The notes beneath the pieces were generated by a model, which saw only the letters and a program-made list of their open reading frames with translations, did no database searches and was not told the origin of the DNA. The position numbers and the translations under genes were made by a program. From Bacteriovoracaceae bacterium (lineage in GTDB: Bacteria; Bdellovibrionota; Bacteriovoracia; Bacteriovoracales; Bacteriovoracaceae), in NCBI GenBank assembly GCA_018675575.1, contig JABGXW010000051.1, forward strand, positions 1-64,000: a DNA stretch of 64,000 nucleotides. The letters are read 5' to 3'. Position 1 is the first letter of the stretch, and every line of letters starts with the position of its first letter. Shown here one piece after another: positions 24,352 to 32,938 of the stretch.

Positions 24352-25647
24352 ATGAACAATAAAACAACCTTATTTCTATTTTTAATTTCATCCCTATTGG
24401 TCTCAAATATTTGTTTTAGTAGGGGAGTATTTTCAGTAAGGCACCTCCAAAGACTTAATCATCCAGTTAATACAAAAGTAAAAGATCAAAGTATTAACTT
24501 AACTTTAGAAGGAAAAAGAGAAAAACGTAAGAAATGGGATGGGTTTTACTCACTTGATGCCCGCTTACATCCCGGCCAAAAAAATAATACTCTCGTCTCT
24601 TTTTCAGAATTTTATATTCAACGAAATTTTAAAAATGCTTCTTTAACTGCGGGAAGAAAAATTATAGATTGGAACCCGTCTGATAAGTTTTGGGGACTTG
24701 GAATTCTTAATGCAAATAGGGGATTCTCTTACATGGATTTTAATAGAGATGGCATAAATGCTCTTCACTTCAAAATGAGAAAAGGAGCATTTGGACTGCA
24801 AGTTTTTGCTAGTCCCATTCATATTCCACAAGTCAATCCAACTTTTAAAATTTATGACAGACAAGTAACGGCTGCGAATGAATGGTCAGCGCTGCCATTT
24901 AAAGAAGTTAATTTTAATGGAACGAGCATTCCCCTGTTCTTTGAACTTGAAAGCCCAAATTTAAATGAATTTTTATTTAATACCAGTGTGGGAGTTAATA
25001 CAGCTTATTATTGGAATTCAGGTAAAGCTCAAATTTACGGCACTTATAAACCTGAAAACCTTCCTCGAGTAGTTGCTACAGGAATCTATGATCCAAATAC
25101 AGAAGCTGCAGAAATTAAAGCTGCTGCTTTTTCGAATCACCATCTTGTCTGGGGAGGTAATGTCACTCAAAAAATTAAATCAGTAAAACTTGTTGCAGGC
25201 GTGATCGTAGATCATCCAGATGTTGGTAAAATGGAATCATTTGAATTTGAAGCTATAAAAATAGTCCCAACCTATAAAAGAAGAACATATGCTCATGCCT
25301 CTTTTAATCTTGCACAAAGATACTACAATCTATCCTTAAACTATATGCAAACTTTTGAAGGACCAACTGGCGTAGGAAATGCTTTTTCTAAGAAGCCATT
25401 ATGGAAACAGGCTATAGGAGCAAAGATAAAGTATGCAGTAACATCAAAATTTCATATTATGACATTTGCCAAATACGATTTATCTTTAAAAGATAGCTTA
25501 ATGGCATTGTATATGGATTATAATTTAACGAAACATCTTAATATAAATTTAGGGATTGAAACTGTAGATGCTCCTGGCTCTTTGTCTTTTTGGTCACCTT
25601 TTAAAACAAATGATTCTATTAGTACTGAATTACGTTATAAATTCTAA
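24352..25647 (+). CDS. outer-membrane barrel-like exported protein
   Basis: This 431-residue exported protein starts MNNKTTLFLFLISSLLVSNI with cleavage near CFSR. The mature part is dense in amphipathic beta-strands (AGRKIIDWNPSDKFWGLG, HFKMRKGAFGLQVFASP, NLSLNYMQTFEG) and ends ISTELRYKF, with the terminal Phe typical of BamA-assembled barrels. It may be a porin-like channel. The ATG at 24352 is chosen because the signal peptide begins there; a longer frame would need a TTG at 24322. Its stop overlaps that of a convergent amidohydrolase gene by four bases. Confidence 0.6.
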   Translation: MNNKTTLFLFLISSLLVSNICFSRGVFSVRHLQRLNHPVNTKVKDQSINLTLEGKREKRKKWDGFYSLDARLHPGQKNNTLVSFSEFYIQRNFKNASLTAGRKIIDWNPSDKFWGLGILNANRGFSYMDFNRDGINALHFKMRKGAFGLQVFASPIHIPQVNPTFKIYDRQVTAANEWSALPFKEVNFNGTSIPLFFELESPNLNEFLFNTSVGVNTAYYWNSGKAQIYGTYKPENLPRVVATGIYDPNTEAAEIKAAAFSNHHLVWGGNVTQKIKSVKLVAGVIVDHPDVGKMESFEFEAIKIVPTYKRRTYAHASFNLAQRYYNLSLNYMQTFEGPTGVGNAFSKKPLWKQAIGAKIKYAVTSKFHIMTFAKYDLSLKDSLMALYMDYNLTKHLNINLGIETVDAPGSLSFWSPFKTNDSISTELRYKF

Positions 25648-26891
25648 TTACGACAAGTACCCATGGCCTTAGGCATTTCAAAAGCACTGGACAAGAACTT
25701 TTGACCCGTTTTTGGATGTTTCATTATTCTTTTTAACACAAAATCAAAAAGTAATGGATTAAACCCATAGATTTCATTGGCCAGCTCTCGCTCTTTTTTA
25801 GTGATATATCCATGTTTAACCAGTTGCTTAGTACGGTACAAAATATTGATTGCAGGTAAGGGATAATCAGAACCATTAACAAGGCGTTCATGTAAGTCAG
25901 GTCTTTCAAGTAACTTTAAGAGAGGGGCCCCGACTCGGGTATGGATGGTTGTGCCAGATAATTCTCCAAAGAGATTATTTTTGTATTTTGGGTTTTGAAA
26001 CATCCTCATAAATAACTCAAAACAAGAAGTCATTTTCTTTTGTGGGTCATCTAGATCTGCGCAATCCCCAAGGCTTGCAAGATGGGCCATTATAATTTTA
26101 ACCCCAAGACCTAATGGGTATATAAAATTCATTGGATTTGCGAGAGCTTGAAACTGTTCTCCATCAACAGCTTTCTCATGACCAGTATGAGATAAAATAG
26201 ACATGTCATATTTCTTCACCATTTCATAATAGGCAAAATGCTTTTTAGAACTAGGATCTATTCTTTGGGCATTTGGTAACCATTTAATAAATTTAACACC
26301 TTCTTTTCCCCACTTTTCAACTTCAGTAACGGCAGTAGGTTTGTCTGGATGGACTGATATAACAGGCGTTACAAGGTTTGGATGTTTCTTTGCTAATTCT
26401 ACGACGTATTTATTAGGAATATAAAATGTTGACCGTTCAAGGTTCTTTGTACCATCAAGGTTGTAGTGATAATCAAAAGCAAGAAGATGAATTTTTCCAT
26501 ACCTAGGATCGGCCTTAGCTAATTCAATTAATCGTTCGAAGTACTCTTTATCTGCATTTTTTAATGTTTTAATACCTGATGCAGATGTGTAAACGAGGTA
26601 TTGAAGATATTTCCAAGGATGAAAAATACTTTGCATGTGAGGATTGACATAGGCACCTGTTCCGTTAGCACCAACTCCAACTGCATGAACATGGAAATCC
26701 GAAAGACAGGATAAATCAATATCAGAGAAAACTTGATCGAGTAGCTTTTTTGCTTTTGAACTTAATTTTGTAGTGAGTTCAAAAGGTTCGTGTGTGAAGC
26801 TGCCCCCAATAGGTCTTAAAACTTGATGACATGATGACATACTTATGAGAAGAAAAATAAAGACTGATTTTATAAAGTGATTATAAAACAT
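25644..26891 (-). CDS. amidohydrolase-family lipoprotein
   Basis: This 415-residue lipoprotein (lipobox SMSSC) has a metal-dependent TIM-barrel hydrolase domain of the amidohydrolase-2 type. The H-x-H metal site is SDFHVHAVGVG near residue 68, a later His is in LSHTGHEKAVDG, another in AHLASLGDC, and the final Asp is in NGSDYPLP near residue 341. Members include decarboxylases and hydrolases such as ACMSD; the substrate here is unknown. Export as a lipoprotein is unusual for the family and points to an envelope or extracellular substrate. AGGTAATCAAT precedes the ATG. No clear operon partner. Confidence 0.8.
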   Translation of the reverse strand: MFYNHFIKSVFIFLLISMSSCHQVLRPIGGSFTHEPFELTTKLSSKAKKLLDQVFSDIDLSCLSDFHVHAVGVGANGTGAYVNPHMQSIFHPWKYLQYLVYTSASGIKTLKNADKEYFERLIELAKADPRYGKIHLLAFDYHYNLDGTKNLERSTFYIPNKYVVELAKKHPNLVTPVISVHPDKPTAVTEVEKWGKEGVKFIKWLPNAQRIDPSSKKHFAYYEMVKKYDMSILSHTGHEKAVDGEQFQALANPMNFIYPLGLGVKIIMAHLASLGDCADLDDPQKKMTSCFELFMRMFQNPKYKNNLFGELSGTTIHTRVGAPLLKLLERPDLHERLVNGSDYPLPAINILYRTKQLVKHGYITKKERELANEIYGFNPLLFDFVLKRIMKHPKTGQKFLSSAFEMPKAMGTCRN

Positions 26892-27080
26892 ATTGATTAC
26901 CTAATTTAATAATATCAAATGATAGCTTTTACTTCGTTCTAGAGCAATAGAAAGAGTCTTTACAAAGTATGTAAATATTTATTATGTAGTTTAATTAGAT
27001 AGGCGGGCTTTAATATAATGATTTTATAAAAAGTTAATTATTTTATAACCATTGCTTCAAATAAGAGTTAACATCAATGG

Positions 27081-27443
27081 ATGTCAAAAAAACAAGTCTT
27101 AGTAGTTGATGATGAAGAACTAATTGGTGAACTCTGCTGTTCTGTTTTTGAAGATGGAGGGTTTGAAGCTCTTTATTGTTCAAATATCACGGATGCTTTA
27201 ACTGCTGCTTCAAAAAAAACATATGATTTTATACTCTCTGATATTCAGATGCCAGGTGGAGATGGAATCGAATTTAAAACAGAATTAAATAAATTAGGAA
27301 TAAATACACCTTTTCTATTCATGACAGGGTTTAGTTCACTACCAAAAGAAGAAGTTCATACATTAAGTGCCGTTGGTATCATAAAAAAACCATTCTCTAT
27401 TGATGTTCTGCAAAAATATATAAACAAATTTTTAATCAATTAA
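27081..27443 (+). CDS. stand-alone response regulator receiver
   Basis: This is a single CheY-like receiver domain of 120 residues with no output domain. The acidic pair is in VVDDEEL, the phospho-acceptor Asp in LSDIQMPGGDG near residue 54, the switch Thr in FMTGFSS and the Lys in IKKPFS. All key residues are present, so phosphotransfer from a histidine kinase is expected. No kinase is nearby, so it must be an orphan regulator acting on a partner such as a motor or another enzyme. The ATG lacks a strong ribosome site. A minus-strand FecR gene and small frame end immediately after it. Confidence 0.92.
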   Translation: MSKKQVLVVDDEELIGELCCSVFEDGGFEALYCSNITDALTAASKKTYDFILSDIQMPGGDGIEFKTELNKLGINTPFLFMTGFSSLPKEEVHTLSAVGIIKKPFSIDVLQKYINKFLIN

Positions 27444-27527
27444 TTACTGATTTCCTCCCGAAGACTGATTTTGAAACTTTTTTCTTAACTTACGTCTGTT
27501 TTGTCTGAACTGACCTCTTTTCTTCAT
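27444..27527 (-). CDS. small basic peptide frame downstream of the FecR gene
   Basis: A 27-codon frame directly follows the FecR gene on the same strand, starting at ATG 27527 after AAAAGG, or at GTG 27539 overlapping the FecR stop. The peptide (KKRGQFRQNRRKLRKKFQ, then NQSSGGNQ) is Arg/Lys-rich like the tail of the FecR protein. It could be a real micro-protein, or a former C-terminus cut off by a frameshift. Its stop touches the response-regulator stop. Confidence 0.3.
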   Translation of the reverse strand: MKKRGQFRQNRRKLRKKFQNQSSGGNQ

Positions 27528-27535
27528 CCTTTTAA

Positions 27536-28651
27536 TCACGTTTCGTTTGTTTTAGGTGCAGCTTTTGAAGAATCCTTAGAAGATTCCTTAGAAGAATTTC
27601 TATATTTTACTTTTTCTTCTTCTAGTGATTGATAGTCCTTATTTAAAGATTTAATAGCTTTTGTTAGTTCACGTCTTTTGGACCGATTTTCCCTTTTTAC
27701 TTTTTTTAATTTTTGCTTTAAATCCTGTATTTTATAAAAAATTTTTTTACGCTTTTTAAAGTATTTTTCTCTCTTTTGTCTAAATCCTCTTTTTAATTCT
27801 CGAAACTTTTTTCGATGTTCACTGAACTTTTGAGCTTTTTTAGCATAGCGCTTCTTTAATTTTTTCCATTTAGCCTTTCTCTTGTTAAACCTTTCTGGAT
27901 TAGCTTTCCATGGTTTTCTTTTTTGTTTAAATTCATTTTCCCTTTGCGTGGAGCTTGAGGAATATTCACCAAACTCAGATGTTCTATGTTCTGTATCGTA
28001 GTTAATTTTTTTAACCCAATTATATTCTTGAGGTTGTGAAAATCCTCCAAGTTGATCAATAACGATTCCTTGTCCTGGATCAATTGCATCGGCCATACCC
28101 TTAATTCTAAGAGAGGTAACTTCTAATTCTCCATGATCAGCAGCAACCCATAAATTTCCATCTCCTGAATATTCTTGAGATAAGAAAAATCTTGTTCCTC
28201 GAACAGCAATAGCCGCATTTTTCGTTTTTATTTTTAGGACAGGCTCTGCAGATTTATTAATGATATCAATCAGTATCTTCCCTGTTCTTAGAATGATAGA
28301 TGATTCTTCAAAACTTTCGTCTTCAATTTGAGAAACAAGCTTTTCAATTTTAATTTCTGTACTGGGACCAACTTTAATTTTTGAGCTATCAGGAAGAACT
28401 AGAATGGCAACTGCTCCCGATTCCGTTTTTAATATATCTTTTTCAAATAAATCTTGACCAACTTCAATGCTTTCAAATTTTGTATCAGGGGTTCGAAAGA
28501 GAACGTCTCCTCGCTTAAATATTAAATTGGCAGTGACTTTCTGTTTTGGATTTTTCGTATCTTGACTTAATTTTGCAAAGACAGAATTGATACTGAAAAT
28601 AAAAGTGATAAAAATAATAAATGTCGATATATTATTGATTATATTTTTCAT
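27536..28651 (-). CDS. exported FecR-domain protein with basic coiled-coil tail
   Basis: This 371-residue protein has a signal peptide (about 26 residues, ending NSVFA). A FecR domain follows at 45-190 (GDVLFRTPDTKFESIEVG, SGAVAILVLPDSSKIKVGPST, KNAAIAVRGTRFFLS). FecR domains act as periplasmic sensors or structural domains. The rest is an extraordinarily Lys/Arg-rich helix rich in aromatic residues (KRAKWKK, KRKKIFYKIQDLKQKLKKV) that could form a coiled coil or bind nucleic acid or acidic polymers. No sigma factor adjoins it, so classical FecIR signalling is unlikely. A TTGACT-N17-TTAAAT promoter lies directly before the ATG with no ribosome site. A second FecR protein lies at 61229-62614. 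Confidence 0.8.
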   Translation of the reverse strand: MKNIINNISTFIIFITFIFSINSVFAKLSQDTKNPKQKVTANLIFKRGDVLFRTPDTKFESIEVGQDLFEKDILKTESGAVAILVLPDSSKIKVGPSTEIKIEKLVSQIEDESFEESSIILRTGKILIDIINKSAEPVLKIKTKNAAIAVRGTRFFLSQEYSGDGNLWVAADHGELEVTSLRIKGMADAIDPGQGIVIDQLGGFSQPQEYNWVKKINYDTEHRTSEFGEYSSSSTQRENEFKQKRKPWKANPERFNKRKAKWKKLKKRYAKKAQKFSEHRKKFRELKRGFRQKREKYFKKRKKIFYKIQDLKQKLKKVKRENRSKRRELTKAIKSLNKDYQSLEEEKVKYRNSSKESSKDSSKAAPKTNET

Positions 28652-28657
28652 ATCTCA

Positions 28658-28686
28658 ATTTAAAGAGTAATTCTTGAAACAGTCAA
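28658..28686 (-). promoter_or_regulatory. sigma70-type promoter, leaderless geometry
   Basis: On the minus strand TTGACT (28686-28681), a 17-base spacer and TTAAAT (28663-28658) precede the ATG of the FecR gene by only six bases. No Shine-Dalgarno lies between, so a leaderless transcript is predicted. Confidence 0.55.
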
Positions 28687-28878
28687 TAAGCAACAAGCAT
28701 TTTGTGAAGCGTTGTTTGATATTCTTGCTCCTATTATTCTCTTTACCTGCTCACTCACTAATCTATTTAGAAATTTCATTCAAGTTTTACGCGTAAAGCA
28801 AAACTGTCTCAATCGTTGCAGGCGAAGTTATGAGACAAGCTATGATCATCAATATGTAGGAGTAATTGTTGGTCTTAA

Positions 28879-29388
28879 TTAAGAAATATGTTGGGCAAGA
28901 TTAAATTTTTCTTCTAATAACTCACCGATTGAATTTCCGTCCACTAGATAATGAGCATAATGCATATGAAGACATCTCACGCGTTTAAATTTACTAAGTC
29001 CACCAATACCTTTTGTTTTCAATGACTCTACATAGGCAGGAAGAATTGTTTTTATATTATGTTCGGCGATAAAGTAATTCCATCTCTTTTGAATATACTG
29101 TTGATGATTTAAATTAATCTTTTCTTTTAAAATTTCATTTTGTGGAATAATAATATTCTCTAGTTCTTTAACAAAGCCGTGAGATTCAATTTTATCAATG
29201 GCCTTACATAATGATTTATCACTCAACCAATACATATTAGGGAACGGTTTACCTCTCACTATTGAAGTTACCCTTAAAACCACAGGGTCCTTTTTTGAGT
29301 CTCTATAAACAATCTCTTGAAGTCCTTCTGGAGGTCTTCCTAGCTGTTTCTGAATAAACTTTATTTCCTGTTCTGTAATATCACTCAT
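28879..29388 (-). CDS. DUF501-family protein
   Basis: The 169-residue protein matches DUF501 in order: LGRPPEGLQEIVYRD at the start, then PVVLRVTSIVRGKPFPNMYWLSDKSL, the G-I-G-G-L segment and the closing RVRCLHMHYAHYLVDG. The family is widespread and its function is not established. The C-x-H-x-H-Y arrangement suggests a possible metal or catalytic site, but this is a guess. The gene is divergent from gltX with 127 bases between them. An upstream AGGATAA lies at a long 10-12 base distance from the ATG. Confidence 0.85.
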   Translation of the reverse strand: MSDITEQEIKFIQKQLGRPPEGLQEIVYRDSKKDPVVLRVTSIVRGKPFPNMYWLSDKSLCKAIDKIESHGFVKELENIIIPQNEILKEKINLNHQQYIQKRWNYFIAEHNIKTILPAYVESLKTKGIGGLSKFKRVRCLHMHYAHYLVDGNSIGELLEEKFNLAQHIS

Positions 29389-29515
29389 GAGCTATGTTTA
29401 TCCTAATAGCATAAAGACTACAATGCTGCTCATTGCTGCGCTGCGCGCAGATGAAAAAGTAGAAAATCTTACGATTTTAGTGTATTTCAATCATTAAAAC
29501 ATAAAAGAGGATTTT

Positions 29516-30958
29516 ATGACTGTTCGTGTTCGATTTGCACCATCTCCAACTGGTTATCTCCATATAGGAGGCGCCCGTACTGCACTTTATTGCTATCTTT
29601 ACGCTAAAGCGACAGCAGGAACCTATGTTTTACGTATTGAAGATACTGACCAGGCAAGATCAAAAATAGAATACGAAGATGCTCTTATAGAAGATCTCAA
29701 ATGGCTAGGCATAACTCACACAGAAGGCCCTGATTGTCCAGCTGTTGCTGGTCCTTATCGACAGTCAGAAAGAAATAATATTTATAAGAAATATTCAGAT
29801 CAACTCATATCTGAAGGAAAGGCCTATCCATGCTTTTTAACAGAAGAAGAGTTAATTGTGCTCACTGAAAAAGCAGAGTCTGAGAAAAAAGCGCCACATG
29901 CCTATCATGGTGAGTATAGGAGGCTTGATCCGAGTGAGGCCAAAAAGAGAATTGAGGCGGGTGAGAGCTATGTTATAAGGTTTAAAAATCCTGCCAAAAA
30001 AGTTACGTTTAAAGATCTAGTAAGAGGTGAAGTCACTTTTCCAGAAGATATGGTAGGCGATTTTGTCATCATCAGATCAAATGGTCTGCCTGTTTACAAT
30101 TATTGTTGTGTGGTTGATGACTACCTTATGAAGATGTCTCACATTATAAGAGCTGAGGACCATTTAAATAATACTTGTCGACAAATTTTACTTTATAACG
30201 CTCTGGGAGCAGAGTTGCCACATTTTGTTCATGTGTCGCTACTAGTTGGCGAGGATAAGCAAAAACTATCAAAGAGACATGGCGCTACCTCTGTCTCGAA
30301 ATATAAAAATATGCATTACCTTCCTTCGGCCTTGATGAATTATCTTTGCTTGCTGGGATGGTCTCATCCTGAAGAAAAAGACATTTTTGATTTAGAAACA
30401 TTAGGAGATACTTTTACTCTAGAGCGCTTTTCTAAATCACCTGCGCTTTACGATATTAAAAAGCTAAATTATTTTAATGAACAACATCTAAGAAAATTAT
30501 CAGTAGAAGAAATTGATGGATACTTTTCTAAAGTTATTCCAACTGATCATCCATATCATGACCAAACCAAAGAATGGAGGCTTTGCTTTACGGAACTTTA
30601 TACAGACAAGATCCAATTGTTCAGTGACGTTTTAGATTTCTTACCAGATGTTTTTACTGATACCTTCTCTAAAGACGATAATTATAATGATGTTATAACC
30701 TGGGAAACAACCAGACCTTTAGCAAAATACTTAAAATCTGAACTTGAGAAGCTAGATGATAATTCAATGCCAAGTAAAGAACTAATCGATACTTGGATGA
30801 CACATTTAAAGAAAGAATTGAAAATAAAAGGAAAAGCTTTATTTATGGGAACAAGGATTGTCTTAACTGGCAAGAATCATGGACCCGATTTAAAAGTCCT
30901 TGTTTCTCTCACGAAAGTTTCAACCCTTGTCCAGAGATGTTCTTTGGCATTAAGTTAG
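29516..30958 (+). CDS. gltX: glutamyl-tRNA synthetase
   Basis: GltX charges tRNA-Glu with glutamate. The class I signatures are present: HIGH as SPTGYLHIGGARTA at residue 9, and KMSKS as KLSKRHG near residue 249. The Rossmann catalytic core, the stem-contact region and the C-terminal anticodon-binding helices fit a total of 480 residues, which is normal. AGAGGATTTT precedes the ATG. Whether it discriminates tRNA-Glu from tRNA-Gln, or needs amidotransfer, cannot be told from sequence. It is monocistronic and ends three bases before a convergent pentapeptide gene. Confidence 0.97.
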   Translation: MTVRVRFAPSPTGYLHIGGARTALYCYLYAKATAGTYVLRIEDTDQARSKIEYEDALIEDLKWLGITHTEGPDCPAVAGPYRQSERNNIYKKYSDQLISEGKAYPCFLTEEELIVLTEKAESEKKAPHAYHGEYRRLDPSEAKKRIEAGESYVIRFKNPAKKVTFKDLVRGEVTFPEDMVGDFVIIRSNGLPVYNYCCVVDDYLMKMSHIIRAEDHLNNTCRQILLYNALGAELPHFVHVSLLVGEDKQKLSKRHGATSVSKYKNMHYLPSALMNYLCLLGWSHPEEKDIFDLETLGDTFTLERFSKSPALYDIKKLNYFNEQHLRKLSVEEIDGYFSKVIPTDHPYHDQTKEWRLCFTELYTDKIQLFSDVLDFLPDVFTDTFSKDDNYNDVITWETTRPLAKYLKSELEKLDDNSMPSKELIDTWMTHLKKELKIKGKALFMGTRIVLTGKNHGPDLKVLVSLTKVSTLVQRCSLALS

Positions 30959-30961
30959 GAC

Positions 30962-31507
30962 CTAATACATAGAAATATAAATCATTCCTAATTCTTTAGC
31001 TCTATCCATGCTAAATGGAAGAATCGTCTGTAGGTTAAAAGTCGCACCCTTAAGATTGCAGTCAATAAAACGAGCATTCTTTAAATTTGCATTGCAAAAG
31101 TTTGCATCTTTTAAGTTACATTTTTCAAGTGTTGATTTTTCAAGATTAGTAAATTTAAAATTTGCATTCGTTAATTTACAATCTCGAAGCTCAGCTTCTC
31201 TAAGAGAGGCACATTCGAAGTTTGTTTTATTAAAGTTATTATTTTCTAAAACAATATGGGCCAAATTAGACCATTCCCATGTGGTTTTAGACAGATTGGT
31301 ATGAAGAATTCTTGACTTATAGATATTAGATCTAGTGAATTCTGATGAACTCATGTCGGAGTTTTCAATTTTAATCTTGGCAATCTTTGAATGATTAAAG
31401 TTCCCGTGTGTGAGTGAGGAGGACTTTATACTCTTTAATGTCTCATTTTCAGAAAAGTCTGCACCTTTCATATCAACATTAGATAGATTCTTCCTGTTTT
31501 TTCGCAT
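30962..31507 (-). CDS. pentapeptide-repeat protein
   Basis: The 181-residue protein shows tandem A(D/N)LXX-type pentapeptides, e.g. MKGADFSENE, LTNANFKFTNLEKS, LKDANFCNANLKNARF and LKGATFN, enough for a short right-handed beta-helix. Such proteins range from gyrase-protecting DNA mimics to structural or unknown roles. Net charge here is not strongly acidic, so gyrase mimicry is not evident. The ATG follows AAGGATAGTGCC. It lies convergent to gltX with no terminator between. Confidence 0.88.
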   Translation of the reverse strand: MRKNRKNLSNVDMKGADFSENETLKSIKSSSLTHGNFNHSKIAKIKIENSDMSSSEFTRSNIYKSRILHTNLSKTTWEWSNLAHIVLENNNFNKTNFECASLREAELRDCKLTNANFKFTNLEKSTLEKCNLKDANFCNANLKNARFIDCNLKGATFNLQTILPFSMDRAKELGMIYISMY

Positions 31508-31584
31508 GGCACTATCCTTAGTTTCATTTGATTTTAATAAAATATATTATCATGGTACACAAATCTTGTAGGGTATTGCAAATC

Positions 31585-32535
31585 TTACTTTGACAATGTT
31601 GTATGGCCTTTGAAATTTAAAATATGTTTTTCAATTTCTTGATATTTTATTTCTAAATATTCGATGGAATTTAGCGCCAAGGGGCATGTGAATCGTAGAC
31701 CTTTATCACGCTCTAAGCTATCAATTTGATTGAGAACTTTAGTAAGAATCTTTTGGTTTCTAAACTCTGAACAATTGATTGCTTCATCGAATGAATCATC
31801 AATATAGTGAAGGAAATTGATTTGATTGTTCTGAATCCATTGCTTATTTTCATCGCATCTTACATAAGGTTTTACCTGAAATTTTTCACCTAGAATATCT
31901 GCATGCTTACCTAACATATCGTTCCAAAACCTCATTCCATTAAAGTTGGCAGATAAATCAGCGAAAGAATAAACACCTGTTGTGTTTGCTCCTAAATAAA
32001 TTCTTTCCGATCTGTGACCAAACTCCATGACTTTCAAAAGGCTGTTATTTTTTAAATAATATTTTTCAAAATATTTCCAGCCTCTACCAAACATATGCTC
32101 AAATTTATCGGCGCCAATGTAATAAGGTCCCATTCTCAAGATTGGGCCTGCCATATTTTTATATATTGTTTGGATAAAAATAATTGAAAACGCATCATAC
32201 CATTTAAAATCTCTATAAATAGAATCTTTAAAATTCATGACATATTTAGAAACTTTGGGACTATGAATGATAAAGGGAGTTAATTTTCCTTTCATATGAT
32301 TCTTAAAAAAGTGGCGGAGGTTTTTATAAAGCACTGCTTCTGAACAGCCTTTATTTTCAGCATTTGCTAATTTCAAGGCCTCGTTTAAAAACTGATTGGC
32401 CTTGAGATGGATAATTTTCTGCGAATCTTTTAAGCTGGTATCATAACGATGGGTGAAACTATCAATTTCAGAGGCTAAGGCTGGTGTCAAAATCATTAAG
32501 AAGGAGATTAATGTACATATTAAAATATTGTTCAT
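31585..32535 (-). CDS. exported protein with DKFEHM motif, unknown
   Basis: This 316-residue exported protein has a signal peptide ending at ALAS. The middle part holds YYIGADKFEHMFGRGWKYFEKYY, GHRSERIYLGANTTGVYS and ADLSANFNGMRFW. The D-K-x-x-H motif recalls small periplasmic families such as YfiM/DUF2279, but the rest does not match well. Four Cys occur in the mature part. The start at 32535 is chosen because AGGA lies eight bases upstream; an ATG three codons earlier overlaps that site. It stands alone. A membrane-associated enzyme is possible; no function is claimed. Confidence 0.6.
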   Translation of the reverse strand: MNNILICTLISFLMILTPALASEIDSFTHRYDTSLKDSQKIIHLKANQFLNEALKLANAENKGCSEAVLYKNLRHFFKNHMKGKLTPFIIHSPKVSKYVMNFKDSIYRDFKWYDAFSIIFIQTIYKNMAGPILRMGPYYIGADKFEHMFGRGWKYFEKYYLKNNSLLKVMEFGHRSERIYLGANTTGVYSFADLSANFNGMRFWNDMLGKHADILGEKFQVKPYVRCDENKQWIQNNQINFLHYIDDSFDEAINCSEFRNQKILTKVLNQIDSLERDKGLRFTCPLALNSIEYLEIKYQEIEKHILNFKGHTTLSK

Positions 32536-32938
32536 TTTGTCCATCCTGGAGTAAAAATGCTAAGAGTTGAATTTAATTGTCTTTTAATATCCTTTAAATA
32601 TTTTGATCTGACAAATTTTGAATATTTATTCAATGAAAATGGGGAGTAAATTAGTGGAGTTTTTTAGCTGACAAGTAATTGGGGCAGCTAAGCCCGATAC
32701 TTACTGGAAATAAACGTAATAAGCAGTAATTTTCCCCCTATGTATATACTCTAACTCATTGTAATCTAATTAATAAATATCTATAAAATGATAAGTGTAA
32801 GAATAATACAGTGACTTTTCGCTTAAGTAACTGAAAAGAAGCATTTGGTCATAAGAAAAGCAACTGTCATCATTAGGTAGTTATAGTAACTGTATTTATA
32901 ATAAATCAAATAACATAAACATAAACCTCGAGACTATC
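32536..32938. other. divergent intergenic region, nothing specific seen
   Basis: Some 400 AT-rich bases between the divergent exported protein gene and the large operon. No gene or clear RNA was recognised. Promoters for both sides must lie here, but no single one stands out. Confidence 0.45.

Noticed and set aside
27536-28651. Classical FecI/FecR iron signalling for the FecR protein
   Set aside because: No extracytoplasmic sigma factor or TonB receptor gene adjoins it, and no cytoplasmic anti-sigma part is present; it is a signal-peptide protein.
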